This document shows positions 1 through 8,006 of a stretch of DNA of 64,000 bases, in pieces (the stretch's first letter is position 1; every line of letters begins with the position of its first letter). Location of the stretch: NCBI GenBank assembly GCA_903839675.1, contig CAIMDB010000008.1, forward strand, positions 112,724 to 176,723. Direction: 5' to 3'. The DNA comes from an uncultured Sphingomonadales bacterium (GTDB lineage Bacteria > Pseudomonadota > Alphaproteobacteria > Sphingomonadales > Sphingomonadaceae). The notes beneath the pieces are model-generated. The model ran no database searches. It was not told the origin of the DNA and saw only the letters and a list, made by a program, of their open reading frames with translations. The translations under genes and the position numbers were made by a program.

Positions 1-601
1 TTCGCACGGGGTCGATCTGTGCATGACCTCGCTCACCAAATATTGCGGCGGGCATAGCGATCTTCTGGCGGGCGGGATCTCCGGCCGCAAGGAGCTGATC
101 GATCAGCTGAAATTGCAGCGCACGACATGGGGCAATCATCTTGACCCCTATACGTCTTGGCTCGTGCTCCGGTCGCTTGAGTCCGTTGCGGTGCGCACCG
201 AACGCGCCATGAGCAATGCGCGCGGGGTCGCCGAGTTTCTGCGCGATCACCCCAAGGTCGCTGGCGTCACTTATCTAGGTTTTCTGGAAGAAGGCACACG
301 CGGCCGCGCAGTGTACGACAAACAGTGCAAAGCGGCGGGCTCTACCTTCTCCTTCCATCTACATGGGGGCGAGGCCGAAGCCTTCCGCATGCTCGACCAG
401 CTTCAGTTGATGAAGCTGGCTGTCAGCCTTGGCGGATCAGAGACGCTGATCTGCCATTCCGCCAGCACAACGCACTATGCCGTGCCAAGTGAGCAGCGAC
501 TGGCAGGCGGAATTACCGATGGCACCATCCGCCTTTCGGTTGGGCTGGAACATATTGACGACCTGATCGCCGATTTGGCGCAGGCATTGGAGGCAGTGTA
601 A
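1..601 (+). CDS. PLP-dependent trans-sulfuration family enzyme, C-terminal part (5' end outside window)
   Basis: The open frame continues to the left edge (the first complete codon is at base 2), so this is the 3' part of a gene and the ATG at 23 is internal. The motif SLTKYCGGHSD carries the lysine expected to bind pyridoxal phosphate in the Cys/Met metabolism family (cystathionine gamma-synthase, cystathionine lyases, methionine gamma-lyase). SLGGSETLICHSASTTH is the conserved C-terminal sulfate/carboxylate-binding region of the same family. The visible part is about 200 residues of a protein usually near 400. Its TAA stop overlaps the ATG of the next gene, so it is cotranscribed with the flavoprotein and soxBDAG genes. 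The exact reaction cannot be assigned because the N-terminal half, including the cysteine position that marks methionine gamma-lyases, is missing. Confidence 0.85.
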   Translation, partial: SHGVDLCMTSLTKYCGGHSDLLAGGISGRKELIDQLKLQRTTWGNHLDPYTSWLVLRSLESVAVRTERAMSNARGVAEFLRDHPKVAGVTYLGFLEEGTRGRAVYDKQCKAAGSTFSFHLHGGEAEAFRMLDQLQLMKLAVSLGGSETLICHSASTTHYAVPSEQRLAGGITDGTIRLSVGLEHIDDLIADLAQALEAV

Positions 602-2064
602 TGGAACTGAACTTTACAGGTACCGATATCTGTGCCGTCAACGGCACCAGAAGCGCTCCCGAAGCCCGCTACGATGTCGTCGTGGTTGGTGCAGGGCCCA
701 GCGGCATTGCCGCCGCCGTTGAACATGCAACGGCGGGCAAGTCTGTCCTGCTGGTCGATGAGAACCCCGTGTCCGGCGCTTTGATGGGCAATGACACGCC
801 GCTCTATTTCGGCGGACGGATGACAGCTGCCACCCAGAATAGTGAGCGGATGCTCGAAGCGATCTTCATGAGCATGCCCGACCTTGAAAAGGCGATGGAC
901 GCGGGCGCGGAACTGTTGCTGGGCACCACAGCCTGGGGCGTTTACCGCAATGGCCCCGGCGTCGCGAGCTTGCCCGATCAGGTCGTTGGCCTTGCCGATG
1001 CTGAGCGCTCTTGGATGATTGGCTTTGGCACGATTGTGCTGGCAACCGGCGCCCGTGATCTGGCGATGGCCTTCCCCGGCTGGAACCAGCCCGGCGTGAT
1101 GGGCGCTGCCGCTTTGCAGATGTTGCTGACCCGTTACGATGCCTTTGCTGGGCGCCGCGTGCTGGTGCTCGGCTCACATGATCTGGCGCTGGAGACGGCC
1201 TTGGTCGCGCATGCCCGTGGCATTGAGGTCGCTGGCCTCATCGAAGTGCGCGATGCGCCGCAGGGTAGCGCTGATCTGGTCGCCCAAGTCATAGCTGCCG
1301 GCATCTCCATCTCGTGTGGCCAGACCATCGCGTCGGCCAGGGGCGGGATCGACGGCGTTGAATCTGCGACGCTGACGTCTGGTGAGACCATCACCTGCGA
1401 CACAATCTGCGTCGCTATCGGCCTTGTGCCGTCGATCGAACTGGTCGACGCCATGCACGGCCCGCGCACGCTTAACCCAACACGCGGCGGTTATATTCCC
1501 GCAGGAGAAGCCAGCGTGATCGCTGTCGGCGATTGTGCGGGGCTCACCGATAGCGGCTTTGACCATATCGCCTACCGGATGGATTGGATGCGCGCGCTAA
1601 CCGCCGTCACGACCAATGACACCATCATTTGTCAGTGCGAGGAAGTCACACGGGCGGATCTGATCGGTATCCAACCGCCAAACTATCTGCCCCGCCCCGC
1701 TGCCATGTGCGCGCGTTCACTCGAAACACTGCTGAAGGATGGCCCCGCCAACCCAGACCAGATCAAGCGCCTCACCCGCTCGGGCATGGGCGTGTGCCAA
1801 GGCCGCCGCTGCCGCGATCAGGTGGCGATGCTGCTGGCGCTGGAATCCGGCACGCCCTACGGCACCATTCCGCTGGCCAGCCACCGCGCGCCAGTCCGCC
1901 CGCTTCCGCTCAAGATTTTGGCCGAATGGGACGAGCCGGCCGAAATGGAAGCGGCCTGGGACGTCTGGTTCGGCATTCCAACACAATGGGTGCCCGTCGA
2001 AGATATCGGCACGCCTTATCAGGATGAGCACCGCGAGATGCTCTACACGGGGATGTACAAATGA
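601..2064 (+). CDS. FAD/NAD-binding oxidoreductase with BFD-like [2Fe-2S] domain (opine oxidase A / HcnB type)
   Basis: Residues 25-40 (VVVVGAGPSG) form the N-terminal dinucleotide-binding fold. A second Rossmann segment near 187-200 reads VLVLGSHDLA, so its glycine motif is degenerate. The C-terminal third has a bacterioferritin-associated-ferredoxin-like cluster site with cysteines 344, 346, 399 and 404 (CQC and CQGRRC). This architecture matches the alpha subunit of opine oxidases, hydrogen cyanide synthase HcnB and D-hydroxyproline dehydrogenase LhpB. These work with a DAO-type flavoprotein partner, which is the next gene (ATGA overlap). Such complexes usually also have a small [2Fe-2S] subunit of about 100 residues, and none is encoded here. 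The family would oxidise a C-N bond in a secondary or primary amino acid and pass electrons to the respiratory chain. The substrate is unknown. Confidence 0.85.
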   Translation: MELNFTGTDICAVNGTRSAPEARYDVVVVGAGPSGIAAAVEHATAGKSVLLVDENPVSGALMGNDTPLYFGGRMTAATQNSERMLEAIFMSMPDLEKAMDAGAELLLGTTAWGVYRNGPGVASLPDQVVGLADAERSWMIGFGTIVLATGARDLAMAFPGWNQPGVMGAAALQMLLTRYDAFAGRRVLVLGSHDLALETALVAHARGIEVAGLIEVRDAPQGSADLVAQVIAAGISISCGQTIASARGGIDGVESATLTSGETITCDTICVAIGLVPSIELVDAMHGPRTLNPTRGGYIPAGEASVIAVGDCAGLTDSGFDHIAYRMDWMRALTAVTTNDTIICQCEEVTRADLIGIQPPNYLPRPAAMCARSLETLLKDGPANPDQIKRLTRSGMGVCQGRRCRDQVAMLLALESGTPYGTIPLASHRAPVRPLPLKILAEWDEPAEMEAAWDVWFGIPTQWVPVEDIGTPYQDEHREMLYTGMYK

Positions 2065-3197
2065 GCGGGTCAGAAGTTGTCATCGTTGGCGGTGGCGTCA
2101 CTGGCCTGAGCGCCGGTTGGTGGCTCGCGCGGTCGGGCGTGAAGGTCACTGTGCTCGACAAATTCATTGTCGGCTGGGAAGCCTCGGGCCGCAATGGCGG
2201 CGGCGCATCGCACTATGCGAGCCCGCTCTTCGACGAAGAACAGCGCCTTTGGCCGCAGATGGATGAACTGCTCGGCTATCCGACCGAGCACCGCAAGGGC
2301 CGCATCCTGATTGCCATGACGGAGCGCCAGTGGGAGCAATATCGCTTCATCGCAGAACGCCACAAGCGGCTCGACCACCCGGTTGAACTGCTCGACGTGA
2401 AGCAGATTCAGGAAGCGGTGCCGCTGGCCGGAGACAATTCCTTTGGCGGCATCCACTATAAGTTCGGTGGCCATGCCAACCCCCAGCGCAGTGTGCAGGC
2501 CTATGCCTGGGCGCTGCAGGATCTGGGCGGCAAGATCATCCAGCACAGCCCTGTGACTGGCTTTGAAACGGCAGGCGGCAAGGTGACGGCAGTGAAGACG
2601 GCCAATGCCACTTATGGTTGTGACTCCGTGGTCGTGGCCGCAGGGCCGCAAATCCCGCAGCTGATGGCGCAGTTGGGCGTGGATGTGCCGCTGGCCGCTG
2701 CGCGCGCGGAAATGATCATCACAGAGCCTGCGCCGATGATGCCGCTCGGCGGTGTCGATGGCCATAAAATCTATGGTCGGCAGACGCTGCGCGGTAACCT
2801 TGCTTATGGTGGTGGCCCGCATGAATGGCTGGATGTGGATGCAACTGGCCCTGCCGCGCGTCCCTCCACACCGCTGGCCCGCAATCTGGCAAAGCGTCTT
2901 GCCGAGATGCTGCCAAAGGCCGCGCATCTCAACGTTATCCGCAGCTGGGCGGGCGTGATTGAAAACTCGCCTGATGGCCGTCCGATCATCGACCAGCTGA
3001 CCAGCCCGGACAATGTCGTCGTCGCCTCTATGTCGAGCGTGGGCTTTGGCCTGTCGCCTGCATCGGGCCATGCGATCCGCGACCTTGTGATCGACGGAAA
3101 ATGCTCCTTTGCGGACATTGATCTCCTGAAGCTGTCGCGCTTTGACGGGTTGGAAAAAGACTGGCGTGAAAAGCGCGGGTGGATGCCCATTTCATGA
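2061..3197 (+). CDS. DAO-family FAD-dependent oxidoreductase (opine oxidase B / HcnC type)
   Basis: The protein opens with VVIVGGGVTGLSAGWWLARSG, the FAD-binding fold of the D-amino-acid oxidase superfamily, and ends with SVGFGLSPASGHAIRDLV, the second FAD-contacting segment. Its 378 residues match the usual length of HcnC, OoxB and LhpE subunits. It overlaps the HcnB-like gene upstream (ATGA) and soxB downstream (ATGA), so the three are translationally coupled. It probably forms the catalytic subunit of a two- or three-part dehydrogenase with the preceding gene and oxidises the C-N bond of an N-substituted or D-amino acid. GWEASGRNGGG near residue 40 is the region where related enzymes contact the flavin. 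A separate glycine or sarcosine oxidase-like role is also possible. Confidence 0.82.
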   Translation: MSGSEVVIVGGGVTGLSAGWWLARSGVKVTVLDKFIVGWEASGRNGGGASHYASPLFDEEQRLWPQMDELLGYPTEHRKGRILIAMTERQWEQYRFIAERHKRLDHPVELLDVKQIQEAVPLAGDNSFGGIHYKFGGHANPQRSVQAYAWALQDLGGKIIQHSPVTGFETAGGKVTAVKTANATYGCDSVVVAAGPQIPQLMAQLGVDVPLAAARAEMIITEPAPMMPLGGVDGHKIYGRQTLRGNLAYGGGPHEWLDVDATGPAARPSTPLARNLAKRLAEMLPKAAHLNVIRSWAGVIENSPDGRPIIDQLTSPDNVVVASMSSVGFGLSPASGHAIRDLVIDGKCSFADIDLLKLSRFDGLEKDWREKRGWMPIS

Positions 3198-4450
3198 GCC
3201 GATATTCGGCGCTTGGATTGCTGCGCGGTGCCCTGAACGGGCAAAAGCATTGGCAACCCGCTTGGCGCGATCCGGAACCCAAGTCCCATTACGACATCAT
3301 CATTATCGGTGGTGGCGGGCATGGCTTGGCGACCGCTTATTATCTGGCCAAGGTCCATGGACTGCGCAACATTGCAGTGCTGGAAAAAGGCTGGATCGGC
3401 GGCGGCAATACCGGACGCAACACAACGATTGTGCGCTCCAATTACCGATTGGAGCCTCTGCATAACCTGTTCGAATTCGGCCTGAAGCTCTGGCATGGGA
3501 TGAGCGATGAGCTGAACTACAACGTCATGTTCAGCCCGCGTGGGGCGATGTTCCTCGGCCATAGCGATGCGGACATGGTCAAGCTGGCAGAACGCGGCGA
3601 CGCCATGCGCTGCGACGGCATTGATGCAGATCTGATGACGCGCGATGAAGTCGCCAAGCTGGAGCCGCTGCTCGATATGTCGCGCGATGCCCGCTTCCCC
3701 ATTCAGGGCGGCCTGATCCAGCGGCGCGGCGGCTCTGCGCGGCATGATGCCGTTGCCTGGGGCTATGCGCGCGGGGCGGACAGCTTTGGCGTCGACATTA
3801 TCCAGAAGTGCGAAGTCACAGGCTTTGTGCGTGATGGCAATGCTGTGGTCGGCGTGGAAACGACGCGTGGCCGCATTGGTGCCGGACGCGTCGGCATTTG
3901 CGTGGCCGGTCATAGCGGCCATGTCGCGGCCATGGCGGGGCTGAAACTGCCCGTTGAATCCCAGACCCTGCAGGCGATGGTGACCGAAGGCGTGAAGCCG
4001 ATGATCAACAGCGTGATCATGTCGCAATCGCTGCATTGCTATATCAGCCAGTCAGACAAGGGCGGCATCGTCTTTGGCGGCGACCCTGACAATTGGCCCA
4101 GCTATGCCCAGCGCGGCCACCCCATGGTGATGGAAGGCGCCGTCGCGCAGGGCCTCGCCCTTGTGCCCGCCCTCTCCCGCCTGCGGATGGTCCGCACCTG
4201 GAGCGGCGTGACCGATATGAGCTTTGATGGCGCGCCCATCATCGGCGAAACGCCCGTGCCCAACCTCTATATCAATGGCGGCTGGTGCTATGGTGGCTTT
4301 AAGGCGACGCCCGCCTCCGGCTGGACCTATGCCCACACATTGGCGACGGGCAAGCCACACCCGCTCAACGCCCCCTTCTCGCTCGACCGGTTTGAACGCG
4401 GCGCAACCATTGATGAAACGGGGAGCGGCCCGATGCCGAATAGCCGCTAA
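3194..4450 (+). CDS. soxB: Sarcosine oxidase beta subunit (first copy)
   Basis: SoxB is the FAD- and FMN-binding catalytic subunit of the heterotetrameric sarcosine oxidase, which oxidises the N-methyl group of sarcosine or a related secondary amine in the cytoplasm. The start at 3194 is chosen because it overlaps the previous stop as ATGA and gives the family's usual N-terminus (MSRYSAL). The ORF track start at 3179 is five codons longer. DIIIIGGGGHG at about 34-44 is the FAD fold. GGGNTGRNTTI is strongly typical of SoxB. ARHDAVAWGYAR has His184, equivalent to the histidine that covalently carries FMN in characterised SoxB. soxD, soxA and soxG follow in the usual order. The protein is clearly different in sequence from the second SoxB at 15654. 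Confidence 0.95.
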   Translation: MSRYSALGLLRGALNGQKHWQPAWRDPEPKSHYDIIIIGGGGHGLATAYYLAKVHGLRNIAVLEKGWIGGGNTGRNTTIVRSNYRLEPLHNLFEFGLKLWHGMSDELNYNVMFSPRGAMFLGHSDADMVKLAERGDAMRCDGIDADLMTRDEVAKLEPLLDMSRDARFPIQGGLIQRRGGSARHDAVAWGYARGADSFGVDIIQKCEVTGFVRDGNAVVGVETTRGRIGAGRVGICVAGHSGHVAAMAGLKLPVESQTLQAMVTEGVKPMINSVIMSQSLHCYISQSDKGGIVFGGDPDNWPSYAQRGHPMVMEGAVAQGLALVPALSRLRMVRTWSGVTDMSFDGAPIIGETPVPNLYINGGWCYGGFKATPASGWTYAHTLATGKPHPLNAPFSLDRFERGATIDETGSGPMPNSR

Positions 4451-4713
4451 TGATGCAGATCACGTGCCCGCATTGCGGCCCAAGGGCGCAATCCGAATTC
4501 ATCTATGAGCGTACGGTCGATTCCGTGGTGCCGCTGGACGCAGCGCCCGAGCAGGCGATGGCTGCCCTGTTCTCTCGCACCAACCCGCGCGGCGTGGATG
4601 AGGAAATCTGGCGCCACACTTATGGCTGCCGGGCTTGGCTGGTCATGACCCGCCACCGCGTCACCAATGAGATTTCGGCCACACGGGCTGTCGGACCGGA
4701 GGCCCTGCCATGA
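4450..4713 (+). CDS. soxD: Sarcosine oxidase delta subunit (first copy)
   Basis: SoxD is the small zinc-binding subunit of heterotetrameric sarcosine oxidase. The expected zinc ligands are all present: Cys6 and Cys9 (CPHC) and His56 and Cys60 (HTYGC). The 87-residue length is normal. The ATG overlaps the TAA of soxB by one base, and a second ATG follows immediately at 4453, which could also serve as the start. The 3' end overlaps the soxA start as ATGA. The subunit has no catalytic role of its own and stabilises the SoxB/SoxA interface. Confidence 0.93.
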   Translation: MMQITCPHCGPRAQSEFIYERTVDSVVPLDAAPEQAMAALFSRTNPRGVDEEIWRHTYGCRAWLVMTRHRVTNEISATRAVGPEALP

Positions 4714-7493
4714 GCGGCCCCACGCGCGACCCAAAAGGCGCGACCATTAGCTTCAGCTTTGACGGCAAGACCTACAAAGCACGCGCCGGCGATACGCTGG
4801 CAGCCGCGTTGCTGGCCAATGGCGTCGGCCTAGTCGGGCGCAGCTTTAAATATCACCGCCCCCGCGGCATCATGACGGCGGGCATTGAAGAGCCAAACGC
4901 GCTCGTCACGGTCGGCGAAGGCGGACGGGCAGAGCCTAATACCCGGGCGACTGATGTGTTTGTCTATGATGGGCTCATCGCCCGCAGCCAGAACCGCTGG
5001 CCCAATCTGAGCTTTGACGTGGGGGCCGTCTTCAGCCTTGCAGCGCCAATGCTTGGCGCCGGTTTTTACTACAAAACCTTTTTTGGCTCAGCCAAGCGGT
5101 GGATGTTCTACGAGTATTTCATCCGCAAGGCGGCCGGGCTCGGCAATGCGCCAACCAAGGCTGACCCGGACAGGTTCAGCCAGCGCGCGGCATTTTGCGA
5201 TGTCCTTGTCGTCGGCGCAGGCCCCGCAGGATTGCAGGCCGCGCTGGAACAAGCGGAAGCTGGCAAGCGCGTCATCCTTGTCGAACAGGACAGCATCCTC
5301 GGCGCCTCGCTGATCCGCGACCCGCAGGAACTCGACACCGCTTGGGCTGATAGCGCCGCCGCCCGCATCCGTGCAGCCGGTGGTCGCATCCTCACCCGCA
5401 CAACCGCGTCAGGCTATTGGGAGCATGATCTCGTCACGCTGACGCAGCGCTTGGCTGAACCCGGTGAAGTTCCAACCAACGGCGTGACCCAGCGGCTCTG
5501 GCACGTCCGGGCTCGTCAGGTCATTCTGGCAACGGGAAGCATCGAACGCCCCATTGCCTTTGCGCATAATGACCGCCCCGGCGTCATGCTGTCACAGGCG
5601 GCACGCACCTATGTCCGCCGCTTTGGCGTTCTGCCCGGCAAGCGCGTTGTGATCGCGACCAACAATGACGACGCCTATAAAACAGTTCAGGCCCTTAAAG
5701 AGGTGGGCGCCGAAATTGTGGCCATCCTCGATGCGCGGCCCCAGTTTTCGGCTGCCGCTGCGGGCGCTGAGTCCGCTGGCCTTCCGGTCTGGACGAACGC
5801 CGTCCCTTCCATCGTAACCGGCGCACGCCATTGCCTGTCCGGCGTGACTGCAATTGTCGACGGACAATCGAAAAACTGGAAGGCTGATCTCATCGCAGTC
5901 TCCGGCGGGTTCACACCTGTCGTCCATCTGCACATGCAGGCGGGCGGCACGCTGGACTGGAACGAAGCCGCACAGGCCTTCGTCGCCGCTGCCTCGCGCC
6001 AGAACGTCACCACGATCGGTGGTGCGGCGAACCCGGATCCCGTTTTCCCGGTCACGCCGGTTTCCAACCCGAAGAAGAGCTTCATCGATTTCCAGAACGA
6101 TGTGTCGCTCGCCGATGTCGATCTGGCATGGGCCGAAGGGTACCGGTCGGTCGAGCACCTGAAGCGCTACACGACGCTCGGCATGGCGACCGATCAGGGC
6201 AAGCTCAGCAACATGGCCGCCTTGGGTCGCCTTGCAGAAAAGCAGGGCGTCTCCATTCCTGAAGCAGGCCTAACGACCTTCCGCCCACCGTATACGCCGG
6301 TGAGCATGGGCCTTATCGCAGGGGCTGGTGCCAAGAATGCGGGCGCGCACGTCCGCCGCTTGGCGCTGTACGATGTCCACGCCGCCAAAAACCCGATCTG
6401 GCAGCCGCTTGGCTATTGGTTCCGCCCGCGCGCTTACCCCCAAGGTCAGGAGACTTTGGCACAGGCAGCCCTTCGTGAGGCAAAGGAAGTCCGAACCGGC
6501 GTCGGGATGACCGACGTGTCGACCCTCGCCAAATTTGAGGTGAGCGGCCCCGATGCCGCCGCATTCCTTGAGCTCATCTGCGCAACGACGGTCAGCAAGC
6601 TTGCTGTCGGGCGTGGCCGATACACCTTCATGCTGCGCGAAGACGGCATCGCGTTTGACGACGGCACGGTCTGGCGTCTGGACGAGAACCGCTATCTGTT
6701 GACCAGTTCAACCGGCGGCGCAGACCGGATGGCCACGCACATCTCCTATGTCCGCCAATATCTGTGCCCGCAGTTGAAGGTTTCGGCCGTCAATGTGCAG
6801 GAACATCATGCTGGGATCGCCATTGCAGGCCCCAAGGCAAAGGCGGTGATGGATGCGCTGATCAAGGCGGACAGCCCGCGCCATATGTCCACCGTTCCGG
6901 CCGAAATCGCTGGCGTTCCGGTGATCGTCCTAGCCGCGAGCTATAGCGGCGAACGCGCCTTTGAAGTCTATGTTGAGGCAAGTCACGCGGCGTCCGTCTG
7001 GGCGGCCTGTGAAGCAGAAGTGACCGCACAGGGCGGCAGTCTCTATGGCCTTGAAGCGATGGAATTCCTGCGCATTGAAAAGGGCCATCTGGTCGTCGGT
7101 GGCGAAGTGGACGGTCGCATGACCCCCATGGACTTGGCGCTGGACAAGATGCTCAACAAGGCGGGCGGATATATCGGTGCCACTGGCCTGTCCCGCCCTG
7201 CTTTGGCTGAACCCGGCCGTCGCCAGTTGGTCGGACTGGAGGCGATTGAGGGAGATATTCCCGAGGGCGCCATGCTGATTACGCACAAGGGTGGCTCACC
7301 CCACGGCCATGTCAGCGCGGCAGCCTTCAAGATTTTGGAGGGCGGGTCTGTCGCTCTTGGCCAGTTGAAGGACGGTTTTAGCCGCCACGGGGAAGAGCTG
7401 ATCGCCTCCTCCCCCACGCGCGGCCAAGAAGCCCGTGTTCGCGTGGTCCATCCGCACTTTTATGACACCGCAGGAGAGCGTTACCGTGACTGA
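4710..7493 (+). CDS. soxA: Sarcosine oxidase alpha subunit (first copy)
   Basis: SoxA binds NAD and tetrahydrofolate in the sarcosine oxidase heterotetramer, so the methyl carbon released by SoxB can leave as 5,10-methylene-THF. Residues 10-100 are a ferredoxin-like domain related to the small HcnA subunit (SFKYHRPRGIMTAG motif). Residues about 165-195 hold the nucleotide fold (VVGAGPAGLQAALEQAEAG). The middle is the NAD-binding oxidoreductase module, and from about 590 to the end there is a GcvT-type aminomethyltransferase domain. The length of 927 residues is slightly short for the family (about 960-1000). It overlaps soxD by ATGA, and its stop lies inside the soxG start region. Confidence 0.95.
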   Translation: MSGPTRDPKGATISFSFDGKTYKARAGDTLAAALLANGVGLVGRSFKYHRPRGIMTAGIEEPNALVTVGEGGRAEPNTRATDVFVYDGLIARSQNRWPNLSFDVGAVFSLAAPMLGAGFYYKTFFGSAKRWMFYEYFIRKAAGLGNAPTKADPDRFSQRAAFCDVLVVGAGPAGLQAALEQAEAGKRVILVEQDSILGASLIRDPQELDTAWADSAAARIRAAGGRILTRTTASGYWEHDLVTLTQRLAEPGEVPTNGVTQRLWHVRARQVILATGSIERPIAFAHNDRPGVMLSQAARTYVRRFGVLPGKRVVIATNNDDAYKTVQALKEVGAEIVAILDARPQFSAAAAGAESAGLPVWTNAVPSIVTGARHCLSGVTAIVDGQSKNWKADLIAVSGGFTPVVHLHMQAGGTLDWNEAAQAFVAAASRQNVTTIGGAANPDPVFPVTPVSNPKKSFIDFQNDVSLADVDLAWAEGYRSVEHLKRYTTLGMATDQGKLSNMAALGRLAEKQGVSIPEAGLTTFRPPYTPVSMGLIAGAGAKNAGAHVRRLALYDVHAAKNPIWQPLGYWFRPRAYPQGQETLAQAALREAKEVRTGVGMTDVSTLAKFEVSGPDAAAFLELICATTVSKLAVGRGRYTFMLREDGIAFDDGTVWRLDENRYLLTSSTGGADRMATHISYVRQYLCPQLKVSAVNVQEHHAGIAIAGPKAKAVMDALIKADSPRHMSTVPAEIAGVPVIVLAASYSGERAFEVYVEASHAASVWAACEAEVTAQGGSLYGLEAMEFLRIEKGHLVVGGEVDGRMTPMDLALDKMLNKAGGYIGATGLSRPALAEPGRRQLVGLEAIEGDIPEGAMLITHKGGSPHGHVSAAAFKILEGGSVALGQLKDGFSRHGEELIASSPTRGQEARVRVVHPHFYDTAGERYRD

Positions 7494-7989
7494 TGTAACA
7501 ATGACGCTCCTGCCCGCAGCGCCGCTCCACGTGTTTGAGATTTGGAGCAACCCTGCATCTGTCGCCAAGCGTTTCAAGGCAGCGACCGGCTTTGAACTCC
7601 CTGCGACCGGCACATCCGGCGGCAGCGACGCACTCCGCTTGATCCGCTTCGAACCCACCGTGTGGCTCGTTGAAGGCGATATCAGCGCGCTAAGCGACAT
7701 TCTGGCCGACGACGGCGCACTGACCGCTATTGGCGGCGGCACGGTCCGCATACGCCTGACAGGGCCCGGCTGGCGAACCCTGCTGATGGAAGGCGGGGTC
7801 TTCAATGCGGAAGACCCGGCATTCAGCGCCGGATGCAGCGCGGCCACCATCATCGATCACGTCAATGTGCGCCTACATGTCGTCAGTGACGACGTGTGCG
7901 ACGCTTATGTCCCATTGAGCTTCAGCGCCGACCTCCTCCACTTCTGGAAAGAGGCGGCACTCAGTCTGTTTGAGGGCATCGCGCCCTGA
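7486..7989 (+). CDS. soxG: Sarcosine oxidase gamma subunit (first copy)
   Basis: SoxG is the structural gamma subunit of heterotetrameric sarcosine oxidase, a degenerate GcvT-like fold. The ORF track begins at 7435 inside soxA. The better start is GTG at 7486, which overlaps the soxA stop (GTGACTGA) and has AGGAG at 7472-7476 nine bases upstream. This gives 167 residues. An ATG at 7501 is a weaker alternative. Typical features are the FEIWSNP and FEPTVWLVEG stretches near the N-terminus and the C-terminal FWKEAALSLFE. It is the last gene of the operon and converges on the hydrolase gene 17 bases away. Confidence 0.88.
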   Translation: MTDVTMTLLPAAPLHVFEIWSNPASVAKRFKAATGFELPATGTSGGSDALRLIRFEPTVWLVEGDISALSDILADDGALTAIGGGTVRIRLTGPGWRTLLMEGGVFNAEDPAFSAGCSAATIIDHVNVRLHVVSDDVCDAYVPLSFSADLLHFWKEAALSLFEGIAP

Positions 7990-8006
7990 CGCAGCCGCTC
8001 GGCGGC

